Shown: positions 52,271 to 62,472, counted from the first letter of the stretch. The stretch is 64,000 nucleotides of DNA from JBLHZY01 sp050633265 (GCA_050633265.1 JBOEGE010000006.1:1-64000), one strand, 5' to 3'. Numbers and translations: made by a program. The notes: generated from the letters alone by a model not told the origin.

Positions 52271-52435
52271 CGCATGGGGAGAATCTGGCGCTTGCCGCCA
52301 GTGCCGAAGGAGCAACCGCCCCGGTAAACTCTCAGGCAAATGGACCTATGCGGCAAAGAAAGACTCTGGAGAGAGGTGCTTGAGCGCATCCGCCGAAGGG
52401 ATAACGATCTCAGGCGCACGGACAGAGGGGGCATC
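52271..52435 (+). ncRNA. tandem glycine riboswitch (two aptamers)
   Basis: Two aptamers in series lie upstream of gcvT. The first (about 52275-52355) has GGGGAGAATCTGG, GCCGAAGGAGCAA and TAAACTCTCAGGCAAATGGACC. The second (about 52360-52435) has GACTCTGGAGAG, GCCGAAGGGATAACG and TCTCAGGCGCACGGACAGAG. These are the conserved cores of the gcvT-type glycine riboswitch, which typically turns on the cleavage system when glycine is in excess. About 75 bases separate it from the gcvT ATG; no classical terminator stem was found there. Confidence 0.95.
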
Positions 52436-52507
52436 GTTGGGGCGCGCAGCGTCTTTGATCGGTGCCGGGTGCTATGCCACTTCCGGCTATATTTGAGCGA
52501 GGGAAGT

Positions 52508-53629
52508 ATGAGCGAGCAAGCCTTAAAACAAACGAGCCTTTACGATCTGCATGTGGCGCTTGGGGCCAAGATCGTTCCCTTTGCGGGCTATGCCATGCCG
52601 GTGCAATATCCGATGGGCGTACTGAAAGAACACCTGCATACGCGCGCCGCGGCGGGGCTGTTTGATGTCTCGCATATGGGGCAAATGATCCTGCGCGGGG
52701 CAGGGGCGGCAGAGGCGCTTGAGGCGCTTGTTCCTGTCTCGATTTTGGGGCTGGCTGAAGGGCGGCAACGCTATGGGTTGTTTACCAACGCGCAGGGCGG
52801 GATTGAGGATGATCTGATGATTGCCAATCGCGGCGATCACCTTTTCCTTGTGGTGAATGCAGCGCGCAAAGAGGCGGATTTCGCGCTGCTGCGGGCCGGA
52901 TTGCCAAGCAGCATTGAGATTGACGTGATCACCGATCGCGCCCTTCTTGCGCTGCAAGGGCCAGCGGCTGAGGCGGCGCTTGAAACGCTTGCGCCCGGCG
53001 TGGCCGATATGCGCTTTATGGATGTCGCGACGCTTGCCTCGACCTTCGGCGATCTGTGGATTTCCCGCTCAGGCTATACCGGCGAAGACGGTTTTGAAAT
53101 CTCGGTTGAAACAGGCCAAGCGCGGGCTTTGGCAGAAGCGCTTTTGGCGATTGAGGCGGTTGAACCCATCGGCCTTGGCGCGCGCGATAGTCTGCGCCTT
53201 GAGGCCGGGCTTTGCCTCTATGGCCATGATATTGATGAAGAAACCAGCCCCACAGAGGCCGCGCTTAATTGGGCCATCCAAAAACCACGCCGTGCGGGCG
53301 GCGATCGCGCAGGCGGCTTCCCCGGCGCAGATCGCATCCTAAATGAGCTTGAAAACGGCGCCCCCCGCAAGCGCGTTGGACTTCTCCCCGAAGGGCGCGC
53401 CCCGATGCGCGAAGGGGTCGAACTTTTCGCAACTGAAAGCGGCGGCGAACCAATTGGCAAAATCACCTCTGGCGGCTTTGGCCCCAGTATTGGCGCGCCG
53501 ATTGCGATGGGCTATCTTCCGGCCAATATGGCCAGCGAGGGCACTGAAATTTGGGGCGAATTGCGCGGCAAACGCCAGGCGCTGCGGGTGGCGCCGATGC
53601 CGTTTCGCCCTTCCACTTATAAACGTTGA
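52508..53629 (+). CDS. gcvT: glycine cleavage system T protein (aminomethyltransferase)
   Basis: A 373-residue tetrahydrofolate-dependent enzyme releasing ammonia and forming methylene-THF from the aminomethyl-H protein. FDVSHMGQMILRG and GYTGEDGFEISV are conserved folate-binding segments, and GLGARDSLRLEAGLCLYGHD is the GcvT signature. The C-terminal barrel ends in MGYL. ATG 52508 (MSEQALKQTSL) is chosen; the frame upstream runs into the riboswitch. First gene of gcvTHP. Confidence 0.96.
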   Translation: MSEQALKQTSLYDLHVALGAKIVPFAGYAMPVQYPMGVLKEHLHTRAAAGLFDVSHMGQMILRGAGAAEALEALVPVSILGLAEGRQRYGLFTNAQGGIEDDLMIANRGDHLFLVVNAARKEADFALLRAGLPSSIEIDVITDRALLALQGPAAEAALETLAPGVADMRFMDVATLASTFGDLWISRSGYTGEDGFEISVETGQARALAEALLAIEAVEPIGLGARDSLRLEAGLCLYGHDIDEETSPTEAALNWAIQKPRRAGGDRAGGFPGADRILNELENGAPRKRVGLLPEGRAPMREGVELFATESGGEPIGKITSGGFGPSIGAPIAMGYLPANMASEGTEIWGELRGKRQALRVAPMPFRPSTYKR

Positions 53630-53659
53630 ACCAGACAAACGAGAGATAGGATCAAACAG

Positions 53660-54019
53660 ATGAAATTCACGGAAGAACACGAATGGCTTGAAATCGAAGG
53701 CGATCTCGTTGTGGTTGGGATCACCGAACATGCCGCTGAACAGCTCGGCGATATTGTCTTTGTCGAGCTGCCCGATGAGGGCACATCCGTGACCAAAGAC
53801 GAAGAAGTTGTGGTGATTGAAAGCGTTAAAGCCGCCTCCGATATCCTTGCGCCTTTGGACGGCGAGATTGTTGAGGTCAACACGCCTTTGATCGAAAACC
53901 CAAGTGCCGTGAATGATGATCCACAGGGCGAAGCTTGGTTCTTCAAGATGAAGATCGAAGACCTCTCTGTGCTCGATGATCTGATGTCTGAAGCGGAATA
54001 TAAATCCCTCATCGGTTAG
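53660..54019 (+). CDS. gcvH: glycine cleavage system H protein
   Basis: A 119-residue lipoyl carrier protein that shuttles the aminomethyl group between P, T and L proteins. The lipoylated Lys57 lies in VIESVKAAS. HEWLEIEG, GITEHAAEQLGDIVFVELP and NDDPQGEAWF are standard. It is 30 bases after gcvT and 54 before gcvP. Confidence 0.98.
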   Translation: MKFTEEHEWLEIEGDLVVVGITEHAAEQLGDIVFVELPDEGTSVTKDEEVVVIESVKAASDILAPLDGEIVEVNTPLIENPSAVNDDPQGEAWFFKMKIEDLSVLDDLMSEAEYKSLIG

Positions 54020-54073
54020 GGCAAAGCGCCCGCCCATCCCTATTTCGTTCAGCCGCCAATCTGGAGCGCGCCC

Positions 54074-56914
54074 ATGGCCTATACGCCCTCAACTTACGAC
54101 CCCTATGATTTCGCCAACCGCCGCCATATCGGCCCAAGCCCAAGCGAAATGGCTGAAATGCTTGAGGTTTTGGGCGTCTCTAGCTTGGATGAGCTGATTG
54201 ATCAGACCGTGCCCATGGGCATCCGCCAGATGGAGCCGCTGAGCTGGAAACCCGTTACAGAGCACGGCGTTTTGGGCGAAATGCGCAAAGTCGCCAAGGC
54301 CAATAAGGTGCTCACATCCTTGATCGGGCAGGGGTTTTACGGCACCGCGACACCCCCGGCAATTCAGCGCAACATCCTTGAAAACCCTGCCTGGTATACC
54401 GCCTATACGCCCTACCAGCCCGAGATCGCGCAGGGCCGCCTTGAGGCGCTGTTAAACTTCCAAACCATGGTCAGCGATCTGACCGGGCTTGAGGTTGCCA
54501 ATGCCTCGCTTCTTGATGAGGCAACCGCCTGCGCCGAAGCGATGACAATGGCTGAGCGCGCTGCAAAATCCAAAGCGCGCGCCTTCTTTGTTGATGAAAA
54601 CTGCCATCCGCAAAACATCGCCGTGATCAAAACCCGCGCCGAACCCCTTGGCATCGAAGTGATCGTGGCCGCGCCTGATAAGCTTGATGCAAGTGCGGTC
54701 TTTGGCGCGATCTTCCAATACCCCGGAACCTATGGCGATCTGCGCGATTTCACCCCCCTGATCGAGGCGCTGCATAGCAACGGCGCGCTCGCCGTGATGG
54801 CCACCGATTTGCTCGCGCTCACCATGCTCAAAGAGCCCGGCGAAATGGGCGCGGATATTGCTGTTGGCTCGGCGCAGCGCTTTGGGGTTCCGCTTGGCTT
54901 TGGTGGGCCGCACGCGGGCTTTATGTCTTGCCGGGATGCGCTCAAACGCTCGATGCCGGGGCGGATTGTTGGGGTCTCGATTGATACCCACGGCGCGCGG
55001 GCCTATCGCCTCTCGCTGCAAACCCGCGAGCAACATATCCGCCGCGAAAAAGCGACCTCCAACGTTTGTACTGCTCAAGCTTTGTTGGCAGTTATGGCCT
55101 CGTTCTATGCGGTGTTCCACGGCCCTGTTGGGCTCAAAGCAATCGCAGAAATGGTGCATGGCCATGCGGTGCGGCTCAATACTGCGCTGCAAGCGGCAGG
55201 CTTCAAAACCGGGCCGCGCGCCTTCTTTGATACGATCACTGTGGATGTTGGGGCGATGCAGGGGGTTATCCTGCGCTCGGCCGAAGCCGAAGGGATCAAC
55301 CTGCGCAAAATCGGTGAGGCGCGCATCGGGATTTCCGTCGATGAGATGGTCGATATCTCAACCCTCACAAGCGTGCTGCGCGCCTTTGGGATTGGCGCCG
55401 AAGCGCTTGAGGCAAAGCCCGATCTTGGCTTTGGCAAAGAGCTGCTGCGGACATCCGATTACCTCACCCATCCGGTCTTTCATATGAACCGCGCCGAGAG
55501 CGAAATGATGCGCTATATGCGCCGGCTTGCGGATCGCGATCTTGCTCTTGATCGCGCGATGATCCCGCTTGGCTCTTGCACGATGAAGCTCAATGCGGCC
55601 GTGGAAATGATGCCCATCACATGGCCCGAGTTTTCCAATATGCACCCCTTTGCGCCCTTCAATCAAACCGAGGGCTATGAGGCGATGATCAAGGATCTTA
55701 GCGCGAAACTATGCGAGATCACCGGCTATGATGCGATGTCGATGCAGCCAAACTCCGGCGCGCAGGGCGAATACGCAGGCCTGCTTACAATTGCTGCCTA
55801 TCACCGCGCCAATGGCCAGGGCAGCCGCCATATCTGCTTGATCCCAATGTCTGCGCACGGGACCAATCCCGCCTCGGCGCAGATGGTTGGGATGAAAGTT
55901 GTGCCGGTGAAGAGCGCGGAGAATGGCGATATTGATCTTGCTGATTTTCGCGCCAAGGCCGAGGCCGCAGGGGATGCGCTTGCGGCTTGCATGATCACCT
56001 ATCCCTCGACCCACGGCGTGTTTGAAGAAACCGTGCGCGAGGTCTGCGAGATTACCCATCAATTTGGCGGGCAGGTTTACCTTGACGGGGCGAACCTCAA
56101 CGCGATGGTCGGCCTCGCCAAACCCGGCGAAATCGGCTCGGATGTGAGCCATCTCAACCTGCACAAAACCTTCTGCATTCCTCATGGCGGCGGCGGGCCA
56201 GGCATGGGGCCCATCGGGGTTAAGGCGCATCTTGCGCGCTTTTTGCCGGGCCATCCAGAAACCGGCGGCGAATGCGGCCCCGTATCGGGCGCGCCCTATG
56301 GATCGGCCTCGATCCTTCCGATTTCATGGGCCTATTGCAAGCTGATGGGCGGCGCAGGCCTGACCCAAGCCACCAAGGTTGCCATCCTCAACGCCAATTA
56401 CATCGCCAAGCGGCTTGAGGGCGCATATGGCGTTCTCTTTGCGGGGCGCCAAGGGCGGGTCGCGCATGAATGCATCCTTGATACGCGCCCCTTTGCTGAT
56501 GCGGGCATCACTGTTGATGATATCGCCAAGCGCTTGATTGATAACGGCTTTCACGCCCCAACAATGAGCTGGCCCGTTGCCGGCACCTTGATGGTTGAGC
56601 CGACAGAATCTGAAACCAAGGCCGAGCTGGATCGCTTTATAACCGCCATGCTTTCGATCCGCGAAGAGATCGGCGCAGTTGAACGCGGCGAGATTGATGC
56701 AGAGAATAATCCGCTCAAACATGCGCCTCATACGGTTGGCGATCTGGTCGCGGATTGGGATCGGCCTTACACGCGCGAACAGGGTTGCTTCCCGCCCGGG
56801 GCGTTCCGGGTCGATAAATATTGGCCACCAATCGGGCGCGTTGACAATGTTTATGGGGATCGCAATCTGGTTTGCATTTGCCCGCCGGTTGAGGCCTATC
56901 TCGACGCTGAATAG
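54074..56914 (+). CDS. gcvP: glycine dehydrogenase (decarboxylating), P protein
   Basis: The 946-residue single-chain form of the PLP-dependent decarboxylase that loads the aminomethyl group onto GcvH. RHIGPSPSEMAEML is the typical start. The second half has the PLP lysine in LNLHKTFCIPHGGGGPG, preceded by YLDGANLNAMVG. Many bacteria split this protein into two; here it is intact. A hairpin follows 7 bases after the stop. Confidence 0.97.
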   Translation: MAYTPSTYDPYDFANRRHIGPSPSEMAEMLEVLGVSSLDELIDQTVPMGIRQMEPLSWKPVTEHGVLGEMRKVAKANKVLTSLIGQGFYGTATPPAIQRNILENPAWYTAYTPYQPEIAQGRLEALLNFQTMVSDLTGLEVANASLLDEATACAEAMTMAERAAKSKARAFFVDENCHPQNIAVIKTRAEPLGIEVIVAAPDKLDASAVFGAIFQYPGTYGDLRDFTPLIEALHSNGALAVMATDLLALTMLKEPGEMGADIAVGSAQRFGVPLGFGGPHAGFMSCRDALKRSMPGRIVGVSIDTHGARAYRLSLQTREQHIRREKATSNVCTAQALLAVMASFYAVFHGPVGLKAIAEMVHGHAVRLNTALQAAGFKTGPRAFFDTITVDVGAMQGVILRSAEAEGINLRKIGEARIGISVDEMVDISTLTSVLRAFGIGAEALEAKPDLGFGKELLRTSDYLTHPVFHMNRAESEMMRYMRRLADRDLALDRAMIPLGSCTMKLNAAVEMMPITWPEFSNMHPFAPFNQTEGYEAMIKDLSAKLCEITGYDAMSMQPNSGAQGEYAGLLTIAAYHRANGQGSRHICLIPMSAHGTNPASAQMVGMKVVPVKSAENGDIDLADFRAKAEAAGDALAACMITYPSTHGVFEETVREVCEITHQFGGQVYLDGANLNAMVGLAKPGEIGSDVSHLNLHKTFCIPHGGGGPGMGPIGVKAHLARFLPGHPETGGECGPVSGAPYGSASILPISWAYCKLMGGAGLTQATKVAILNANYIAKRLEGAYGVLFAGRQGRVAHECILDTRPFADAGITVDDIAKRLIDNGFHAPTMSWPVAGTLMVEPTESETKAELDRFITAMLSIREEIGAVERGEIDAENNPLKHAPHTVGDLVADWDRPYTREQGCFPPGAFRVDKYWPPIGRVDNVYGDRNLVCICPPVEAYLDAE

Positions 56915-56920
56915 CGCATA

Positions 56921-56948
56921 GCGGCCCGCTCTTAAACGGGCGGGCCGC
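56921..56948. terminator. strong hairpin between gcvP and tamB
   Basis: GCGGCCCGCTC (56921-56931) and GGGCGGGCCGC (56938-56948) pair over 11 bp with one wobble around a 6-base loop. Neither strand has a T tract, so it may be a Rho-assisted or 3'-protective element and not a classical terminator. Confidence 0.5.
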
Positions 56949-56950
56949 GC

Positions 56951-59900
56951 CTAGTAATCTTTCTCGAAATAGATCCCAACGCCGGTTTCGCCCGTCGATC
57001 TGAGCAAGCCTTTGGCGGTAAAGGCATCGTTGATATCAATGTTGAGATTGATCTCGGATTTGCCTTCGCTATCAATCGTGACATCCGTATAGACTTTTTC
57101 GGTGATGTATTTGCCGACCCGCACAGCGGCTTTGCCTTCATCCGTGGTGGTCAGATCAAGATCATCAAGACCAAATTCACGGCGCAATCGCCCGATCAGA
57201 CCTTCGCCACCGGTGCCCGCCAATGTGGCCACAGCATTGGCCATTTGCGCCGCTTGAAGAGGCGAAATCTGGGTCAGCGCGCGGCCAAACAAAAGCCGCG
57301 CAAGCACTTCATCTTCGGGCAGTTCAGGAACCGAGCTAAAGCTGACTTTGATGTCATCCGCAGGGCCCTCAACGATGATCTGAACAACCGCATCTTCGGT
57401 TTCTGTTTCAGCGATGAGGCGGATCGTTGGCGTGCCAGAGCCGCGCGCAAGCAAGGAGCCTTCCTTGAGATCAAGCCGCTTGCCAAGGATATTCAGCCGC
57501 CCGCGCACCAGCGAAAATTGCCCGACAGGAATGATATCATCCGTGCGCCCGGTGATGCGCAAACGCCCGCCAAGCTCTGCATCAAGCCCGCGGCCTCGAA
57601 TGAAAACCCGGTTGGGTGCGAGCAGCAAGATATTGAGCCCGAAGCTTGAAGACGGGCCAGCTTTGGCGGCGTTGCTTGCCGGATCAAGGCCGGCGCGTTT
57701 GTTGGTTGCCAAAACAGGGCCGGGCGCGCCTTTGTGAATCACTGTCGGGGCCGAGCCTGCGCCGCTGATCCCACTTGAGGGGACCTTGATTTCTGTCACG
57801 CCAAGGGTGATTTCTCCGCCGATCTGCGCGCCGCCCGCAAGCCCCCCGGCCACGGTGAACGCACCTGTAAGGCTGGTGCTGTAAAGCTCGGGATCAACGA
57901 CCTTAACGTTTTGAATTTGCACAGCAAGATTGGACTCATAGGGCGCAGTCAGGGCGATGGGCCCGCTTGCTTGAATGCGCCCGCCGCTGGTGACTTGCGT
58001 CGTGGCGCTGATCTGTGCGCGGGCATTGGAAAGCTGCGCGGTGAAGCTAAGATCGCTCAAGGTTTCGCTCAGATTGGGCAAGGAAACGCGCGCACCTGAG
58101 CCGGTGATATTGCCCGAAAGACTCTCAAGCGCGGGGCGGCCTTTGAGCGCCAGATCATAGCGCGCATCGCCCTGAATGCTCATATCTGTCAGGAAGTTAT
58201 TGGCCAAACCAAGCGGCGCTTGGCCCGCAGCCGTAAGATCAAGCGAAAGCCCATCGGCAAGGTTTATCAGCCCGCCAATCCGCCCATTTGCGCCGCCCGG
58301 CCCAGTGGCATCAAGAGCGATCCGCCATGACGTATCGGTGACGCGATTTGCGCTGCCTTTGGCGGCGGCGGGGCCGTTGATGCCTGTGGCGATCCGGCCA
58401 AGATTATCGAGCGTGGCATCAAAATCAAAGGCGGCGGCTTGCGGCGTTATCTGGCCCGAAAATTCGGTCTTCACCGCTGGGGTTTGCAAGGTTGTGCGGC
58501 GCAGACGGGTCCCTGTTTCATCGCGCGCAACATCGACTTCGAAATAGGCGCGCCCGGCAATCAAGCTGTCGAGCGGGGCAATGCCAATGCCAAGGTTTGT
58601 CCCGGTTCCAGAGAGGTTTACATCAAACTGCCCGCCAAGCGGGGCGACAATCCCGGCAAGCGAAAACACCGCTGCACCGCGCAGCCCGTCTTGCCCCAAG
58701 AGCGGCGCAAAACGTGCAAGCGATCCGGCCGAAACCATTGCCTCAACCGTCGTTTCGTAACCAGACTCGAGCCCATCAATCCGCGCAGCGCCAGTTAGCG
58801 TTACATCCCCCGAGCTTACCTCAAGCGCATTCACCTCAAGCAGATCGCCCTGACGCCAGACCAAGGCCACATCGCCCGAAGCATTGCGCCCAAAGGCACG
58901 CTGATAGCGCGGATCATCATGGGCAAACCCAAGCACATCAAACCCGACCTGCGCTGTAACAGCACTTAACAGCGAGGTCGCATCCCCGGCCAAAGCGCGC
59001 CCGATTGTACCGGTCGCCCGGATGATGCTTGTGTCCAAAAAGACCGCCTCGCGCGCATAGCCTTTGAGGGCCGCATCAAGCTTCCATTCCTCACCATCAT
59101 CATCCTGATAGGCCGCCTCAAGCTGGGCCCGTTGCACATATGCTTTTGGGCCGGGCAGGGGCAGCAAAACCGGGGCGCCATCCGCGGCTTCCATCAAAGC
59201 AGAAAGCGAAAAGCTTTGCGGGATGCTTTCAGCAGAAAGAGAGAGCGCGCCATTCACGCGAAGAGCTTTGGCAGAAAGCCGCAGGGTTTGGATATCAAGC
59301 GCGCCTGTCGGGCTGCGCTCTCCTTTGGCGATCAAAGAGATATTGGGGCCAAAGAAATCGCGATATTCCGGATCAAACAGAGGCGTGATATCGCCGCTGA
59401 TATCCACCGAGAAACGCTTGGCGGGCGGAAGATCTTCTTGGGCTATGGGCGCATTGGGATCAAGCGCATCAGGCAGAACATCGCTTGGCGCCTCCACAAT
59501 ATTAGCAACGCTGACAGCGCCCGAGAGCCGCTCTTCGCCTTCGGTTTCAAGCGTTATCTGCGCGACATAATCGCTGAGCGGGGCTTTGCCCTGAGCGGTC
59601 AGTGCGAGCGAAGGCCGGCCCGGCAATCCGATCAAATTGGCCAAAATTCCGTTGGCGCCTTCGTTCAGCGCCAGATCAATATCGAGCACTTCGCTGCGAT
59701 TATCAAAACGCCCCTCAAGGGTGAGCGCGCCCTCTTCGCCATCAATCCGCTCGATGCTCAGCGCAGCAGAGCCTTCGCCATTTGCCAGCTGCGCTGCCCC
59801 CAAAAGGCGCACCTCAGCAGCCACACCAAGCAAGGGAGCACCAAGCGCGACCGCATCTGCGCGCAGCTCTCCGATAGACACGCTAACGGGCAAGTCGGGC

Positions 59901-60295
59901 AGGGAAAAAGGCTTGGCCGTTGCGCTTGGAACCTCTTGGCCCGCAACGGGCATGCGCGGAAAATCTATGCGCGCCACAGAGAGTGAATCGACCTCAAGGC
60001 GCCCGCGCAACAAAGCAGAGCGGGTCCAGATCAACTGGCCATCTGTGAGCGTGAGCCAAATGCCCTGAGCATCCGAAATCGTGAGCGTCTCAAAAGAGGC
60101 AGAAGAAGACAGCGCCCCGCGAAACCCCTCAATGCGGACTTCGCGATCCGCGCCAGACAGATTATCCTCAATCAAGGCGGTCAGCGTCGAACGTTCGCGC
60201 GCCTCTTGGGGTGTTTCTTCAGCGATTGCAGGCGCTTGCCCCAAAGCGCAGCAAAGCAAAACAGCCGCGGCTTTATATATCCGCCCCCAGATCAA
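56951..60295 (-). CDS. tamB: translocation/assembly module protein TamB
   Basis: A 1114-residue envelope protein of the AsmA/DUF490 group that spans the periplasm and works with TamA in outer-membrane protein or lipid transport. The N-terminus has a hydrophobic segment (AAAVLLCCALGQAPAIA). The body is a long beta-helix-like region with repeated Gly and Asp turns. The C-terminal DUF490 domain is clear (IIPVGQFSLVRGRLNILGKRL, then DFEKDY-like ending GIYFEKDY). It starts at TTG 60295 inside the tamA stop (TTGA). Shorter than Escherichia coli TamB (1259). Confidence 0.93.
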   Translation of the reverse strand: MIWGRIYKAAAVLLCCALGQAPAIAEETPQEARERSTLTALIEDNLSGADREVRIEGFRGALSSSASFETLTISDAQGIWLTLTDGQLIWTRSALLRGRLEVDSLSVARIDFPRMPVAGQEVPSATAKPFSLPDLPVSVSIGELRADAVALGAPLLGVAAEVRLLGAAQLANGEGSAALSIERIDGEEGALTLEGRFDNRSEVLDIDLALNEGANGILANLIGLPGRPSLALTAQGKAPLSDYVAQITLETEGEERLSGAVSVANIVEAPSDVLPDALDPNAPIAQEDLPPAKRFSVDISGDITPLFDPEYRDFFGPNISLIAKGERSPTGALDIQTLRLSAKALRVNGALSLSAESIPQSFSLSALMEAADGAPVLLPLPGPKAYVQRAQLEAAYQDDDGEEWKLDAALKGYAREAVFLDTSIIRATGTIGRALAGDATSLLSAVTAQVGFDVLGFAHDDPRYQRAFGRNASGDVALVWRQGDLLEVNALEVSSGDVTLTGAARIDGLESGYETTVEAMVSAGSLARFAPLLGQDGLRGAAVFSLAGIVAPLGGQFDVNLSGTGTNLGIGIAPLDSLIAGRAYFEVDVARDETGTRLRRTTLQTPAVKTEFSGQITPQAAAFDFDATLDNLGRIATGINGPAAAKGSANRVTDTSWRIALDATGPGGANGRIGGLINLADGLSLDLTAAGQAPLGLANNFLTDMSIQGDARYDLALKGRPALESLSGNITGSGARVSLPNLSETLSDLSFTAQLSNARAQISATTQVTSGGRIQASGPIALTAPYESNLAVQIQNVKVVDPELYSTSLTGAFTVAGGLAGGAQIGGEITLGVTEIKVPSSGISGAGSAPTVIHKGAPGPVLATNKRAGLDPASNAAKAGPSSSFGLNILLLAPNRVFIRGRGLDAELGGRLRITGRTDDIIPVGQFSLVRGRLNILGKRLDLKEGSLLARGSGTPTIRLIAETETEDAVVQIIVEGPADDIKVSFSSVPELPEDEVLARLLFGRALTQISPLQAAQMANAVATLAGTGGEGLIGRLRREFGLDDLDLTTTDEGKAAVRVGKYITEKVYTDVTIDSEGKSEINLNIDINDAFTAKGLLRSTGETGVGIYFEKDY

Positions 60296-62100
60296 AACGC
60301 TTGTCCGATCCCGACATAAAGCTGCAAATTGGTCCCGGTATTGCCCGCAACTGGCTTGGCCACATCAATGCGGATTGGCCCGATCCCGGTGTTGAAGCGC
60401 AGCCCAAGGCCCGCTCCGGCATGCATTGGGCTTGCGCCATTTGGCAAAGAACTGGCCGAAATCACGCCCGCATCAATGAAACCAACTACCCCGATTTTCT
60501 CGGTAATTCCGGCGCGCATTTCTGCGGATGCACCGATAAAGCCGCGCCCGCCTGCGGAATTGCCGCCGCCAAGATCCACGTTGAGCGATTGATAAGGCTG
60601 GCCGCGCACTGTCCCGCCGCCGCCAGAGTGAAACAGCAAATCAGGCGGGGTGCCAGCAAGGGAAGCCCCCACAACAGAGCCAAGTTGAAACCGCCCTGCC
60701 AATACGAAACGATCATTCTTATCAAGGCCGCGATAGCTGCGCGCATCGGTAAAGAAACGTGCACCCGATTGCGCGCCATTCAATCCAAGAAAGGGCAGGG
60801 CCTCAGCTCTGAGGTAAAATCCACCGGTGGGATTGAGCTCATTATTGCGGCGATCCCATTCGGCCTCGGCAGGAATGATGAAGTGAAAGAAACTGCGCGC
60901 GCCAAGATCATCGCGCACATCGGAAAACCGGGTCCCAATACCAAGCGAGGCTTCTAATTCATCCGAAATGATCGCCTCAAGCCCAAGGGCAAGCTCGGCC
61001 TGTTTGGAGTAGAAATCGGGCTCATCCAAAAGCGCAACACTGGCTTTTGCATAAAGGGAGGTATCGGTCCAAAAGGTTGCCGGGCGGGTAAACAGCGCCG
61101 AGAGCGCATAATCAATGCCGCCGGTTTGGCCCGCGATCCCAGCGACCTCGCCATCAAAGCGCAGCCGCTCTGCCCCGCCAAGCAAGTTGCGATGCATCCA
61201 ATAGCCGCTGATCAGCCCGCCCTCAAAGGTGGAAATCTCAGCGCCAAAGCCAAAGCGGCGCGGGCGCTCTTCGACAAGAGTTGCTGTAATATCAAGGGTA
61301 TCGCCAGGGCCCAATGCCTCGTTCTCGGCAATCGCAACAGAGCGAAACGCACCAGAGCGGCGCAAGCGCTTGCCAACCTTGGCAAGATCATCGGGCGAAA
61401 AGGCAGAGCCGCTTGGCAGGCCTGCGATCTCTTGGATACGGGCGCTGCGCACATTGCGATTGCCGCGCGTGATCAGCTTGCCAAAACGGACAGGCGGGCC
61501 GGGCTTGATCGCGATGGCCACATCAAGCGAAGCATTCGGATGATCCGCAACGACTTTTTGCCCGGCAATATCGGCCTTGGCATGGGATTGCGCGCGCCAG
61601 CCCTCAACAGCGGCCAATGCGGCATCTTTGATCCGATCCGAAGCCGCAAGCGCGCCGCGCTCAAAGCCCGGTGTTGGCGCTGTATCGGCGGCCAATGGGG
61701 CCACGCTGACCTGCCCAAAGGTAAATCGCCGCCCCTGCTCAACCACAATTTTTACCTGATCAATCGAGGCCGGAACCGCAAGCGGAGCAATATTCGCCGC
61801 TTCTCGCCCATCCACATAAATATGCACCACACCGCCATAATAGCCGCGCCGATACAGCGCGATGACCATGCGCCGGTAATCCGCTTGTGCAGCAGCAAGA
61901 ATATCCTGTGGGTTGGTTACTTTTTCGTCGCGGGCAAGCGAGGCGCGCGATGCATTCTTTAACTCGCGCTGCGTTGCGGTATCGGCCGTGGTTTCCAGAA
62001 CGAAATCAAATGCTTGGGCCGGAAACGCAAAAGACGCCCCCGCAAGCGCCAGAAACACAGCGAAAACGCCAGAAAATCGAGAAAGGCCAGAACGCGACAA
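60292..62100 (-). CDS. tamA: autotransporter assembly complex protein TamA (Omp85 family)
   Basis: A 602-residue outer-membrane Omp85 protein. A signal peptide (FAVFLALAGASFAFPAQA) precedes three POTRA-like repeats to about residue 280 (YGGVVHIYVDG, GPPVRFGKLITRGN). The 16-strand barrel then has the Omp85 VRGQPY motif (GGGTVRGQPYQSL) and ends in Phe (IGQAF), the usual BAM signal. I start at TTG 62100 because AAGGA lies 8 bases upstream and the signal peptide follows; an open ATG at 62211 has no ribosome site. Coupled with tamB. Confidence 0.92.
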   Translation of the reverse strand: MSRSGLSRFSGVFAVFLALAGASFAFPAQAFDFVLETTADTATQRELKNASRASLARDEKVTNPQDILAAAQADYRRMVIALYRRGYYGGVVHIYVDGREAANIAPLAVPASIDQVKIVVEQGRRFTFGQVSVAPLAADTAPTPGFERGALAASDRIKDAALAAVEGWRAQSHAKADIAGQKVVADHPNASLDVAIAIKPGPPVRFGKLITRGNRNVRSARIQEIAGLPSGSAFSPDDLAKVGKRLRRSGAFRSVAIAENEALGPGDTLDITATLVEERPRRFGFGAEISTFEGGLISGYWMHRNLLGGAERLRFDGEVAGIAGQTGGIDYALSALFTRPATFWTDTSLYAKASVALLDEPDFYSKQAELALGLEAIISDELEASLGIGTRFSDVRDDLGARSFFHFIIPAEAEWDRRNNELNPTGGFYLRAEALPFLGLNGAQSGARFFTDARSYRGLDKNDRFVLAGRFQLGSVVGASLAGTPPDLLFHSGGGGTVRGQPYQSLNVDLGGGNSAGGRGFIGASAEMRAGITEKIGVVGFIDAGVISASSLPNGASPMHAGAGLGLRFNTGIGPIRIDVAKPVAGNTGTNLQLYVGIGQAF

Positions 62101-62222
62101 TCCATAGATCCTTGCAGGGCAAAAAGCGAAGCATACACCCCTATTCAAAGGTTCCGGAGCCTGTGTGCAAGGAGATAAATCGAGCTTCCCGCCAAGGGGC
62201 GCGCAATTCATCGTTACTTAGC

Positions 62223-62247
62223 AAAAAGGCGGCACAAAAGCGCCGCC
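62223..62247 (-). terminator. intrinsic terminator of the cold-shock gene
   Basis: On the minus strand GGCGGC (62247-62242) and GCCGCC (62233-62228) pair around an 8-base loop, followed by five T. It lies 19 bases after the cold-shock gene stop and upstream of tamA. Confidence 0.8.
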
Positions 62248-62265
62248 CTTCGTGATGCAAATCAT

Positions 62266-62472
62266 TCAAACCATCGTGATGTTTACAGCGCTTTCGCGCC
62301 CATCCCGGCCGGCTTCGATTTCATAGGTGATCTTGGCGCCATCGGCCAAACCAGTGAGCCCCGAACGCTCTACCGCAGAGATATGCACAAACACATCCTT
62401 GCCGCCGCCCTCAGGTTCGACGAAGCCGTAACCCTTTGTTGAATTGAACCATTTCACGGTGCCATTGGCCAT
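62266..62472 (-). CDS. cold-shock domain protein, CspA family
   Basis: A 68-residue OB-fold RNA chaperone. RNP1-like KGYGFVEP and RNP2-like DVFVHIS are present after the N-terminal TVKWFNSTKG. AGGAG lies upstream of ATG 62472. It ends shortly before a terminator. A second csp gene lies at the window edge, 1.4 kb away, with a nearly identical C-terminus (GRDGRESAVN). Confidence 0.97.
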   Translation of the reverse strand: MANGTVKWFNSTKGYGFVEPEGGGKDVFVHISAVERSGLTGLADGAKITYEIEAGRDGRESAVNITMV

